A stretch of DNA of 64,000 bases from Ricordea florida. Its lineage: Eukaryota > Cnidaria > Anthozoa > Corallimorpharia > Ricordeidae. Below the pieces are notes generated by a model. It had not been told where the DNA came from and ran no database searches. It was given only the letters and a program-made list of their open reading frames with translations. The DNA lies in the NCBI GenBank assembly GCA_949710005.1, contig OX453282.1:20937664-21001663 (forward strand). Reading direction: 5' to 3'. Positions 24,194 through 38,200 of this stretch are shown piece after piece (position 1 is the first letter of the stretch; the number at the start of each line of letters is the position of its first letter). A program made the position numbers and the translations under genes.

Positions 24194-26200
24194 TATTTGA
24201 AGACTCGACCCATCCAGTGTTAACATAATGTTAGCAATAGCGAATGAACCTAAGAAAAGAAGCACAGGTTGTAACAGGATTGGACCCCTGCAAACTCGCA
24301 AATATAAGAGTTTGGTAAAATTGTAAAATAAAAGGGATTGGCTAATATCATATCCATACTGACGTCAATGTTATCTATTAGGAACCGCTTCGGCGGTTGG
24401 TCGTTGATATTTCTTTGCTTCGAATGCGGTTTAGCGTTGTCTGTACCCTTGTCGACAACGATATACGCTATCACAGTTGTCATGGTTTCTTTTCATTTTT
24501 AGCTCGTGTATGTCGTGGACACACGAGTTTTTGGGTTGGTGGGTACAGTTACTTAAAGGCTTCTCATGTCTCAGATCATCTCAAAAGTGTCAACTACGAA
24601 TCATGAGCTTTAAATGATATTCTTGCTATTTACACGGGATGACGTAGTCAGCCAGCGTATAAAATTCGGTAGCGCATTCCTTTCGTCGTCTTGGGAGTCA
24701 AAAAGTGCCTTGTTTTTTAACTTTTCCGTATCCCGAGCCCGCCCCGAAATAATTATGTGATTTTTATTGGCTGTAACTCCGAATCACGTGCAAGTCAGGT
24801 TGGATTGCACCATGGATATCCATGATCGCACAATCAGCAAAAAAACATACTGCGTCAGCAATTTTAAACCAAGACATCCCGCGTAAACGCTTTCAGGCGT
24901 CTTCTTGTTATCATTGAAAAAGGGTGGTAAGTGTATATGGTGCAATGTCCATAAAGCAATCTTAAAATGCTTTTTGAGAATGAAAAAAAATTAAGACATG
25001 AAATAATGGTCTGGCTGAAGGTTGTGTTGCAGTGCGCCCACTCGAACCAAGGCGACCCAAGTAAATTTTCATACAAATTTTGAATGTCTGTTTTTGACGC
25101 TAAACAACAGATTTGTGGAGAGCCTCTACCGACTAAGATGGTTCTTTTTCAATCTTAAGGTGTTTGGTATAGTTATAGAACAAATGATATGCATTTGAAG
25201 AGAAATATAAAAAAATTTATAGCGCTTATATTTTTCATATACTTGATAGATATTTGATAATTTGTATGAAAGTTTATTTGGGTTTCCTTGGTTTGAGCAG
25301 TCGCACTTTAGTAATAAAAAAGGAAAAGAGAAGGAAATAAGAATGAAATTTTACGTAGCAGTGGAGAGAAGCAATACCTCCAAAGCAACTCTTGGTATAT
25401 GATGGTTCGCTAACTTTCTTTGTGTTGGTGTAAAATGGGCCGGGCTTAACAGCGGAATACTTTTTAAAGGGGAAACGTAAACCGACTAATTCAAACAAAC
25501 CTTAGCTTATTACGAATACAGTCTTTGATTCTAACCACAAAATGGATAATGAACTTAAGTATAAATACTCAGGTGATTATACAAAATCGCGCGCTCTGAT
25601 TGATTCGCTATCTCGGATTATTAGCCGATAATCACCTCGACGAACAAAATGGCTGCCAGTCGTTCGCGCGCTTTTGATGAAATAGAACTTTTTCGCGTTG
25701 TAAAATGCTTTTCTCTTTTTTGAAATAATCACCTGTGTATTTATACTAAAACAATTATTCGCCTCAGGCTCAGTGATTCTCGGTGAATATTCACCGAGAA
25801 TCACTTCGCCTTCGGCGAATAATTGTTAAATGATTGTACTATAGACTTGGTGGTTGATCGCTACGGATTTATACATTCTTACATTCCTAAACGAAATGGC
25901 TTTGTTTAACAAATGAAACTGCTATGTTCAACACATGTTGCTTTATTGTGTGATTTTGGACAAGTAACACAAGCTTTTGCTGTCTACTACGCTTACATCA
26001 GTTTGCACCATGTAAGGTCGTGCTGCTCGCATATCGTGTAGAAACTTGTTTATGAAAACGCTCTTCGTTTTCTCGGCCATATCCAGCATAGTGTCTAGGG
26101 CAATAAAGGTTCCAGTTCGTCCAACACCAGCACTATTTGAGCAAAATATAGATGTAAAGAATATCTGAATTGACCTGCTGTATAATAAGTAACAACATCA

Positions 26201-26231
<31 letters not shown>

Positions 26232-29200
26232 GATCAACAAGAACAACTTTACTTATTCGTAGCATCTACTTCATAAAAATGTGCTCTCCTAGGGAGCCGT
26301 AAGATATAACTATAGCCTTTAAAAGAGATACTTAAGTAACTATTTCAAAATATTAAAACAGGTTCCAAACAGGTGTTGGTCGCACAGCTCAAACCAGAAA
26401 GTTAGGGAGCCAGTAAGAATTGAGATCGAACAGGCACTAGCCAAGGAAATGATCAACTATGAACCGATGAAAATAAAAAAAATTATTCAAAAAATTGTGC
26501 ACGCAATTTGTTGGAAGGTAAATAGGTAGAAAGATACCTTTATGTGAACGGTGTTTCTTAGTCAACTTTCATAAGAAAGCTGTTATTAAAAGATGCCCAA
26601 GGGTCACTATTATTTGTAACATCTTACTCATTTTAAAGCTACATCCAAGCAATTTTCTGTGCATCAGTTACTGATAAATAATTGTATCAGTATCTTAATT
26701 GATCTTAATCGACGGCAGCCATATTTCGGTAACTTGGACGCCATCTGTTTTTTTTCCTCAAACAAAAACTCACTGGCACAAGGATTACCCAGAAAACCCC
26801 TAAATTATTCACCTCCTAGGAGGTGGATAGTGTTGAATATCCCGAGTTAGAGAGCCAATCAGATTGCTCAAAATGCCAAGGTTGCTTAGTTGGCATAAAC
26901 TAATTAAGAATATTCACATTCAAGTCAGTCTGGAGCCATACTTAAAGGTGCCAATTGGGCAGAGGCATTTTGGTTACAACCTATTCGAATTGGGCTTTGC
27001 CCAAAAGCATTTTCATTACTCAAATGTCACCTGCAGTGCACCACAAGCGGCTCATCAGTGTGGTGTCTCCAAGCTCGTATCTTCTTCTGGAATGCCAGCA
27101 AAGGGGTCGCGTGCAGTGGTACACCTTTGTCAGGCCACGCAGTGAAATGAAACTGAACAACTTGACGCTGTTCTTCATCCTACAAATCAACACATACCTT
27201 TATAAACGATTTCTTATGTTATTGAAACGTTTCAGGCACAAAGGGCTTGTTCAGTGTGCGAAACAAATTTTACAGCACATCACTCTAATATGAAAGGGAA
27301 AAATAACAGGTAACTAACAATGGATTAATGAATACTCCTTTATTTAAGAACCGGCATTTGAGAAATAAGTAATGGTTTTATCGTCCCCTGTAATACTTAA
27401 GTATGGTCGTCAAGTCTTCTTTGTTTGCCTATTGATCAAAGACTCAACGATAATATGACTTCAAGCATTATCAGTTTGGTTAAAACCATAATATATCCAG
27501 GGCAGGAAATACTCCACTGGAGAATCAAACTTTAAAAGTCTAAGCGCTTTACTTTTGTATGGAAACCTTTCGAGTCGAATAGTGGCGCCTGCCCTTTTGT
27601 TTAGTTAAATACACGAACTTCATACAAAACCTAAAGCATACTATTTTCTTTACCTTTTTCATTATAAAGGTACGGATCTCGTAATCAGCCAAAACTTCCA
27701 ACTTATTCCTGGTTACGACGATGTTTCCGAACATCCTGGTTTTTTCTGGCCAGTACTTCTCGCACTTGTTCTGAAAACAGAAAACACATATTACTAACCC
27801 TGATAAGTGTAAACTTTTGAGCCTATTCACTCACATGATCAGCGGCCATGTTTTTAACGGAAACAAAAGAAGATGTTTGTATAATCAAAGTGGATCACTT
27901 TGGGTCACCAACATGGCCGCCTTTTCTTTGTTTGGGAACACCAAAATGGTTGCCGTGACGTCATGTGCATACGCTCTATAGATGTATTTCTCAAGGGAGA
28001 TATGAGTCCAGCTTCAATTGATCTGCAAGTGGAAAGGGTCAGTTTACCAAAACGACTGCGCAGGAAGGAATCTTATTCTTTGAACTTAATTATTAAAATA
28101 TTCATTTAAATATTAGCATCATGATGTCCGAGTTCACGTTTTCCTGGAGTTGACTATTATTTTATAATTAGCGTATGGAAAACCAAGAATGAATGGTTTA
28201 ATTATTCTAGTAGAAACCATGTAAAAATATGTCTGGGTTTTAAACTTTTAAAGTGCATTGTTTTATTCTGAACGCGGACGTTTTCGCTACTCGCTATCAG
28301 TTACAGAATATAGAGTCAGTACTTTAACCAATCAGATTGCAAGGCACGTAATAGAATTCGAGTTGGTTCCTACTAAATATAGATATATGAATTACTCAGA
28401 GAGCTATGCGACTAGTTTTGTTTTCACTTGTTAAGAGATGCTTATAGCACTGGTTTAACTTCTTTGCTACTTACCTTTCCCATCTCCACTAGGTTGGTTA
28501 GCATAACGATTATGGAACATTTCTTCTGCCAAATCATTCGCCAAAAATCATTGACTGTGACCGTCGTTGGTCCTGACACAGAGAGACACGAGAGCAATTA
28601 GTGAATTACATGTCAAGTACTTGACCAAGAGAGTGGAATACTTCCTTATTTTTAGAAACATGTTTAATATTTAAGGTTCTCGTATTTGGAGGTATTGAGG
28701 TCCAGTGACAAGGCCAAATATATTGCTGCCCAGCCGGTTACTGTTCCTAAGAGAATAAAGGTCACATAATAAGTAAGGTTTGCCCATTTACCTCAATACG
28801 TGGTTATGAAAGGGGCGATGGGTTATTTTGATGAGAATTCAAATTCCAGTTTAAAGTCTGGCAAACACAAATAGCTAATTAATAATCAAGTGTTCTCATT
28901 AGGAGACTCAAATATGTTATTAAAGAAAAGAACACAGGAGGGAAAGTCAGGATGGTTTCAGCGTTTAACATGTTCACCAAGGATCAAATGAAAAGTAAAA
29001 AATCAGTACATCTCATCAATGCAGATACGGGTTGAAAAGACGAAATTGAAACACAACTAACTGAAGGAAAACAAATATTTGAAGACGTCAGGTTTTGTGG
29101 ATTGGAGAAACACGAGCTTCTATTGCATGTCAAAATGTAATAAGGGTATGTTGAAGCCTTACATATGCGCACTAAGGCGACAGTGGTAGAAGGGATTAAA

Positions 29201-32200
29201 CCCTGTTGCTACCAAAAAGTGGCTTCAACTTACCCTTATTACATTTTGACGTTGTCATTTCAAGCCACATCCCACAAGCCTACCATTTTTCATCACTTTG
29301 ACATTCATAATGTGGGAACCCAGAGCTCATTCACTAGCTGTGTCATGCTGATGAGGCCTAACAAGGCCGAAACAGCTGTCCATGGCTGCTGGCTTTTGAG
29401 CTCAATTTTTTCATTTTTTCATTTTTTTTTTTTGGTAGCAACAGGGTTTAATCCCTTCTACCACTGTCGCCTTAGTGCGCATATGTGTGGCTTCAACTTA
29501 CCCTTATTACATTTTGACGTTGTCATTTCAAGCCACATCCCACAACCCTACCATTTTTCATCACTTCTATTGCATGGTCGTCTAATGTAAATAGTTAACA
29601 CTGAATATAATTATTTAATGTGTAGTCGCTGCTATCTGTGTCTCCAGGTTAAACTCATTTCTTACAGTGAGTTGTAATATTAAGTTACAATACCTTGAGT
29701 TGCAATGTAACCCTTTGGCTTCTCATCAAACGTCTAAGGAGGAAATCGGAAACCGCGCTGTTATGACAACTTCTAGTCTGGCCAGTTACCCTTCTTGTAC
29801 TGAGAAATGGTTAATTTAAACGCTCTTCTTGCAGTTATCGATACATTTCCAAGTAATCAGATGAGAAGAAGTTAGGTATGTGCATCGCTTCGTGGTTAGT
29901 GGATCGTCGATTATTTAGCCCTGAAATTCTCCATATTAACTAAATAACATAACGTGGATTGTATTGTGGAAGATGTTTCAGTACTGTAACAGGGAAACTC
30001 GGAAAAGGAAATCCCGTTCCAAATAGGAGTCGAAGCTACGACTTTCGATTACTAGATTTGACGCTCTACCACTGAGCTATAAGAGTCTCATTGGAGCAAG
30101 ACCAAACAAGGACAAACACCCTGTATACTGCTAGGATTTGTATACCAAAGTGAATGGTAAATGAAATGATGAAGATATTACGTTGGAAGTGAAAGTATTC
30201 ACAGACTACTTACGGGGATGTAGCTTGCATTGATGTAGTCGGACTCTGGCTCATTTTCTATTTCCTCCAGGATAACACGAGAATGGTCGTCTGTTGGTAT
30301 AAGACCATCACTATATTAACTCAGGGCGTCTTGGTTAAATCCGATTACTTCAGTATTTCTTTTTACTTCAGTCTAATTGATCATTGTTCTTAGTTTTTCG
30401 AGGCTGACTCAATTTTAGAACACAAAGGCAAGTTGCATTCAGTGATCTCTGATATTCTCATATCAGAGATATGAACCTATCGGCTCGTGGATCTACAACA
30501 CTTTGACAATGTTATGACGCAATTTATCATCAATAAGAGGACAGACGCATAAAAAACTGAGGTCAATTTGTTAATTGATTGGAATGCTGACGCGTGAAAG
30601 AGAAATCGAGCACTGCTTGGCCATACCAGCTGAAACATTTGTGATGGCCAGTTCACGAGTTTACAAACAACAACCGCGAGGGGCATTGGTCGAGGTGCGA
30701 ACGAATCGCATGACTACTAACCATTACAACTTGTAACTTAGCCTGTACAATATTTTCATTGCTTAATGAAACCAATATTGAATCCGGCTCCTGTATGTTA
30801 GGACAAAAAAAAACAAACTTACATGCAACGATATTGGCGAAGCGATTTTTTGGCTTTTGTCTCTTTCCGACATTCCACGAATACTGCAAACCTCCTGGAA
30901 GAGCCTGATATATCAGAAAATACAACATGTCAATAAGAATGATAAACTGTAACAGAAACAAAGTTTCAGTTGTAATTTGGGATAAACTGTGGCTCTCCTT
31001 TTCACTTGGATCACTATCTATATATCTGTAAATCTTGGCACGACCAAGGGACCGTTCATTTTTTACGAGGAAGGAGAGGCTGGTGTGATTTCGGAGGACT
31101 CATGGAAAAAAAAAAGGCTTTCGAGCAAAAAAAAATTGGGAAAAGTGGGGGTCACCTAAAATATTTTCGCAATACTTGGAAATGGGCATAATGTTTTAAC
31201 AGGAGCCCATCAGTGAAATCGTTGCTTCAAGGGGAGGGGGATGCATGTAAAAAGACATATTGGCAAGCTGAGGGGGGGTCACGTAATTTTTAAATGGTTC
31301 TTCCCTAATCACACCAGCGCCCCCTCCCTCGTCAAAAATGAACGGTCTCTAAGGTGTCATAAAAATTCACCCAGTGAAGTTAACCTTGTAATGTATCTCT
31401 GACAAAGAAAAATGTAAGAAAGCCACTATCTCTGTCTTGGCATTTGGGCTCATGAAATAATCGATTTTTCCGTGAACCAGGAGCTTATCACCAGGAGCGT
31501 TCCTCCCCTATATTAGCCCTTTGCTCCAGCACAGTAGAGTATGGTGCTATTTTTAACTTCCATTTCGCGGTAAAGAAAACAAATATATTATTACAGCGTC
31601 CAATCAAATTGCGCTACGTACATGTTAATTTCTGATGAGAATTTCTCCCGTCGCTTTTATAATGGCGGAAAGCGCTTACGCGGGAAATATGAGCTCAAAA
31701 ATAACCACATCTGTTGCTGTGCTGGGGAAGCCACCCAACACATAGGAACGCTCCTGGTGATGGGCCCCTGCGTAAACTAAGATATTAGCCACCATTTTCT
31801 AATTTTTTTTCCCGAAATTTTCCAATTTTTCCCTGCTACATTTAGTGTTCATTAGCTGGAATGTATAACTTTATTACCTTTGGAACATATTACCTTTGGA
31901 ACATATTATATTTGTAACGTATTTGTGAGAATTGGTTTACTGTCTATTGAATAAACAAATAGATAAGTAAATCACTGAATATGAGCTTTTCATTAGCCTC
32001 GGAAAAGCCTTCACCTCAAAGGTGGCCTTACTTTAAATTCTTCTCTCAGTAGTATAGCACTGTTCTTTGTCTTGTTTTTGTAGTAGTCAGCGAACTTAGC
32101 CACAGGAACAGCCCTGGATACACCATCGTCTGTGTCTTCTAAAGCAAGGCAAATGATATTAAAACAAGGTAAATGGAATTAAGCAAGGTAAACGTAATTA

Positions 32201-35200
32201 AAACAAGGTAAATATAATTAAAACAAGGTAAAAGGGTATTAAAGTGTATATGACACCAAATTTTGTTCTCGGTTTTTAGGAGTACGAGTTGTGGGGAAAA
32301 ATATTACAAGAACAAAAATAATGGGAAAAAAGTCTTCTCTCCCTTTTTTTTTCTCCCTCCTTTTTTGCCGCTTAAAATGAAGACGTAAGTTCCGTACTTT
32401 AGGTGGCACATGTTAGCATGTGCATGACACGAAGTAAAACAAGTTACATGATGTAAGAACTAAATATTGATAATAGCTTTAGCTTATTACAGTGAGGTGT
32501 ACATAATAAACAAAATGCCATATGAGTAATATAAAGAAAATCATAGATAAGAATAATGTTAAATATGCTCATAATATAAATACAATATAATAGTATTTAA
32601 GAGTATATAATAGTATTTGTATTTTATAATAGTATAAATGAATAAATTTACAATTTAAAAGGCGCAATTTCTATATCTATATAATCAAATGGGTCATAGC
32701 ACAGTCACTACGGAATACACACAAAATTACATTTACAAGGGCCAGACCACAACACCGGCAACTGAGTCCCATAATCTTTACGATCAGTGTGTGGCTTTTT
32801 TAACGTCCCACGAAGTATTACGAACAAGGGTTGTGAGACAGGACCTACGGTTTATTGTCCTTATCCGAGAAGACTAGAAAGTCTAACCAAACTTATAAGG
32901 TCCATCACTTATCTTTCTAAAAATTATGAAAAGCGCAGCTCATTATGTTGTTTTTAACGGAATCTAAAGAAGTAATATCCCGAATGTTCTTAGGTTGACT
33001 GTTCCACAGGAAGAGCCCCTGTAAATAATGTTATCACCTCTTTAAAATGGCAAGTTCATAAATAGAAAACAAGTTTGGAAAATAAGTAAGCAAGACTGAC
33101 ACTTATTGACATTGTAATTATTTCTGTTGGAAACACCAAACCTCAGTCCATTTGCGCCGATTTTCGGTCTTCCATATATTAGTTTTCTTATATTAAAAGA
33201 ATAAACCAGCTACGAAACGTTTGTAAAAGTTAAATGTTTCTCCTAATTAAATTAACCATCATGTATTTTAAAAGCAAACCAAATTCAACGGAACTCGATA
33301 CTTGATCTCCGATGAAGGCAATAACCGATTAGCGATTGCAAACCTGATACCCGATGCCCGGGAATTGCGAGTATTGAGTGAAAATGATATTGTTGGGTAT
33401 TGAGCGTTGATATGATACTATATACTTGGTGCTTGCGAGTATGTAGTGCAAACTCGATACTTGATACCCGATGCTTGGGAATTTCGAGTATCGAGTTAAT
33501 CGAGTATTAATGCCAAAGAGGATACAAAATGCCAGTGTGTATATTGTGTTACTGGAGTTCGTTATATTCAAAGCCTGGGAGTATTGAAGTATTCAAGTGA
33601 CTCAGGTTTGATACTTTACTTAATACGTTTTCTGCCTCGAGTACTCGATACCTGGTATTCAGTGCCTGCGAGTATCGGGTATCGAGTGTAACCTCGAAAC
33701 TCGATACCCGATGCGAGCATGTACTATAGAGCGTTTGCACATGACGTCACGGCAACCATGTTGGTGTTCCCAAACAAAGAAAAGGCGGCCATTTTGCTGT
33801 TCCAGACTGATCTTCTAGGAATCAAATTCTATTCTTATGCAAACAACTTTTGTTTCCGTTAAAAACATGGCGGCTGATCACATGAGTGAAAAGGCTCTAT
33901 TGAGTGTCACGTTAAATTCAGTCGGTACTGTACCTTCATTCAGCCGGACGTCGCTCATGTTTTGATAAACCGGACTGGCTGCACTTGCATCCGTGTCAAG
34001 GGAATCTGGGGCCAAGTTATCAAGTGACACAGTGTTCCTGTATGCACTGTTGTCATCACGCCTCGGTTTTCGACGTCTCCTACAGAAAGAAAATGAATAT
34101 ACACTGCGGTCCAGACAAAGAAAAAGAACCTGGAGACAGGTTATTGAAGCTTTAAAACCACAGCTCAATAGCTGAATTGAACAAAAATTTACGTATACAA
34201 TCAGATCCCAGAACTAAAATAAAATGTGATCCTTATAAGTCGCCTCGTAACACCCACGACGTACAATTGCCGTAATAGAGCTGCTCATTTGTCAGTTCGT
34301 TTTAAACGTGTTATTTACAACTATTTTTCAAATTATAACTGCAGTCGAAGCTCTCCTTGTGACCACTCTCGTAAGCGACCAGCTGTAGTTACGACCAACG
34401 TCATGAAATCCCGTTAGAATTGTCACTCAAACTCTGTAATTAAAAGCTCTCGTAAGCGACCGCTCCACTAGGCGACCGCGTCCACTTTTGTGAATTACCA
34501 ACTGGTCTTTTCCCTTGTTTTTAAGCTCTCGTAAGCGACCACTCAAAGAGTCTAATTCGTATTAGTCAACACTTTATTAAGATTACACTACTTGATCAAT
34601 TTGATCTTCCTTTGAAGACTCCAGATGACAATTCTGTCAATGGAGCTCTCGGTCTTGTTAATAAGTTGGCGGAGTTTTCTGATTGGCAGGGCAACGAAGA
34701 ACTGTGTAAAGCCGTTATTCGCGTTTAAGATGTCTTGGTGGATTCACAACTCCACTCATTGAAACAATCATCGATCAAAAACTTCTTTATTAAGTCTTAT
34801 AAGACTTAGATTTGAGACTCAAAATACTGTTCTCTAAACCGTTGCTGTTTTACGTTTTTGTATATAGAACTTATATATGATGTCATAATTGCGCCTTAGT
34901 GATGTAGCAGTTCATTTGCACTTTGTGGCAGTTGTTGTGCTACGCACTGTTATCATCTGAACAAGAAATTAGTAGTTTTCAATCTCTGTAGATGCGTGAA
35001 CTATAAATTCGCAAACCCCTTCTACGACAGGCAATAACTAAATGTTATCTACAATACTATACTATACAACACTATTAATACTCATTTACATATCCAAACC
35101 TTTATACTAAAAGCTCTCGTAAGCGAGCAGCCTCTATTGTTTTAGGGCGTGGTCGCTTACAAGAGCCCATTCTCGTAAGCGACCAGTTCCAGTTACGACC

Positions 35201-38200
35201 ACTTATCCGAATTCCCGAGGTGGTCGCTTACGAGAGCTTCGACTGTATATTTGTTTAGCTCTGGTAAAAATGTTTCCAGATCGTGATTAATATTATCACT
35301 GACTCCATGAAATCTTGAGATATGTCCAGAAAGGCACATTAATGAAATTCATACTCCTCATATTAGACACCGCAATGTGTCTTGACTGTTCTTATCTCAC
35401 TAAAACACTCTAATATCTCTCCTATATGAAGTGATGTGGACTTCCAAAATCATTCCTACAAACATGAGGTGGTTGTTGAAGAGTGTGGCGTGCATTTCTG
35501 GCCATGAGTTGAGACATAAGTGGAAATCTTCGATAATTTAATCCTTCTTCGATCGAAAAGTGTCTCTCAACCAGCGTATCTCACGAAGAGAATTATCAGC
35601 CGTTCACCTTCAGTCGTTAATAGTTTTTCTGCAATCTTTTGGTCGTCAATTGCGTCCGTGGGAGCGGCATGCAACGGCATCCGTCCACTAGCCGTGTTTT
35701 TCGCCGTTTGTACGGACAGCCGTTAATGTACGTTTTTCCTTGAGAGGTCATATTTACCTTCTTACAAAAATAATTCCAACGGCAATGATGGCGATTAACA
35801 GCAGTAAGACAAGTGGAACAGCGACAGCTACAGCAGTACTAGGAGATGAGCCAGATGAGGAGGTTTCATCTTTGTCTCCAGTACCTGTTAAGAACAAGTC
35901 AATAATCAATGCAAGACAATGTTTTGTCAATGTTTTGGTCCATTTTTCCCGCTCGGGTAGCCAATCAGAACTGGGGATGCGCCTTATTTTCCCCCTCGCG
36001 GAACCAGCCATATTGTGCGGTTATTTTCCTTACTCTTTGCAGATTTGGTTCTATAGTCTGCTTTTTCGATAAACGTTGTAATGTTAATAATAAGATGATA
36101 AAAAATAAAAATGAAAAATCCTTGTTCGTTGCTTTTGCTAAAACAATTTTTCGTTTTCCAGATTTGCTGTTCATGCAATGTCAGTGTCATGTAATGTCAG
36201 TGTCATGCAATGTCAGTGTCGTGCAATGTCAGTGTCATAACCTATGATGGGTTATTTGCCAAGATAATGTACAGTTAAGCTACTGAATTTACATGAAAAC
36301 AAGAAACGTCTTCCTCCATTGATGAGCTTGAATGTGATGTGACTGTTATCTTGGGGTTAGCTATGGGACCCTTTGATCTCATTTCTATTAAACATTTGAT
36401 TAATTGATATGTCTTAGAAATAAGTTTTGTGTTTTTGTATATGGTGGTCTACCGGAAAAAAGATACTTTGTGTGTTGTTTTAAATTCTTTTAGTCTTAGC
36501 AGAATTTTGGTTAAGAGTCAATACTCACCTTGAGCGACAGAAATTTTGGCAACTTTACTAACTTCACCTGCGAACGTTCCCTGTTGAATGAAAGCAAGTT
36601 CACATTTGATTGTTCATACTCGGGAATTACCAATTGCTATTTTCTTATGTAAATGCAATGAAATTAACAACTTATACAATGATGCACACTGAAGAAGGTG
36701 CACGTGTATCAATGAAAGAAGATTGTAGCACTTCATTGACCTAGACTGCTGATGGACAAGGAAAGCGAAGTAGAATAAATACCACAAAGAAAAAAATATA
36801 GGTCCGCATTGCGAACATGTGTGGCTCACTAGACCACGTGACAGGCGCTCGACTCTCGTGGACAAATAAGTAAACTAAATCTGATGGTGCCAAAATGTGG
36901 CTAGACACTTTGTGTAAGCCACACAATGATCGGAGGCGAAACGAGATTGGGAAGGGGGGTAAGAGTTCAGTAAACATGCATCGTAGCGTCAGCAAATCAT
37001 GTGGCGAAACAGTACAATAGTGACGTATTTAAGTGTGTGTCACATCGCAGGTAGAGCATTTGTAACGCAAAGGGTGAACTACGGAAAAATTCACCTCACT
37101 GTTGTGCGTAAGAGCTCTTTGGTACACAGTATAGAGTTTTCCCCTTTGCAGTTTTTCGTTTACAAAACCTTTCGTTGTCTCGCCGTCACCGACTGTATAT
37201 TCCCATTTGCTGTTGTTATCTGGGTTTTCTAACGCAGCAGTGACGTAATATTTTAGGTTGTTATTCAATGCATCAGTGTAGTTCGCCATATTGGAACCGT
37301 AGTCATCTGGAAGATCTTCATTTTGATCGGATACTTCATGAACTATGACTTGATAATCACTGAAATAGCACAAAAGTGTAAGTGAGCAGGAGCTATAAAA
37401 CTAGAAAGAATACCAATGATAATGATATTTATAACATTAACAACGATGATATTGATAGCGATAACGACAATGACAGTGATAGTCACAATGAAAATGATAA
37501 TAATAATGGTATTGATATTGATAACGATAATGACGTATTTACTACAGCGACAATAATATTGATATGGACTTAACAATTGCAATAATGATAATAATGTTGA
37601 TGCCCAGTTCTGATAGGCCTGTGAAAATTGTAATGTTCTCACCAAGGATAATTATTAATAGTATAATAGCAATAGCAGCTTGCATGTACCTTATTGGTCC
37701 ATTTCTTTTTTCAACTGGCCACAGGTAAACCCTGGCACTGGTTTCATCAATTGTCCTTAAGTCAGGAGTAGGTACCCTAGCAGCAAGAGGAGCTGAAAAT
37801 TAAAGTGGAGGATACTTTTAGTCAGAGGGACAACTATTACAGTAAAATTACACATTCTGGCGGGGGATAGGGGCAGAAAAGAACCAGGTTTACAAAGAAG
37901 TTCTCTTGGTGAATTTGGAGGAAATAAACTGCTTTTACCTTTCTATTCGATTTCGGTCTTCTTCGCGATTAAGTGAAAGGATCAGGAAAGAGATGGGGGT
38001 GGTGTTTGGGTGTGAGTGGTAAATCAAAGTAGTGGCAAAAAAGGATGACCTTCAAGGGGAATCTTAATGTGTTAACCAAGGCAAACTAAGGCCTGAGTGA
38101 GTGTAATGGGAAATAATGGAATTATTGATTTTCCAACCCACGATGGTGTAATTCCTGGCTGGCAACAAACACGTCTCTGAAACGGCGATGTAAAGGAAAC

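Noticed and set aside
28680..28755. A frame preceded by 'tctcttag' between D1 exons 20 and 21
   Set aside because: It does not encode the needed PTP segment; the 40-nt exon at 29,694-29,733 does and restores phase.
30011..30086. Functional tRNA gene on the minus strand
   Set aside because: A and B boxes are present but the anticodon stem does not pair and the T stem is mismatched; best read as a SINE head or tRNA pseudogene.
37382..37645. Asp/Asn-rich and Ile/Val-rich ORFs
   Set aside because: Shadow frames of a GAT/AAT simple repeat in an intron.
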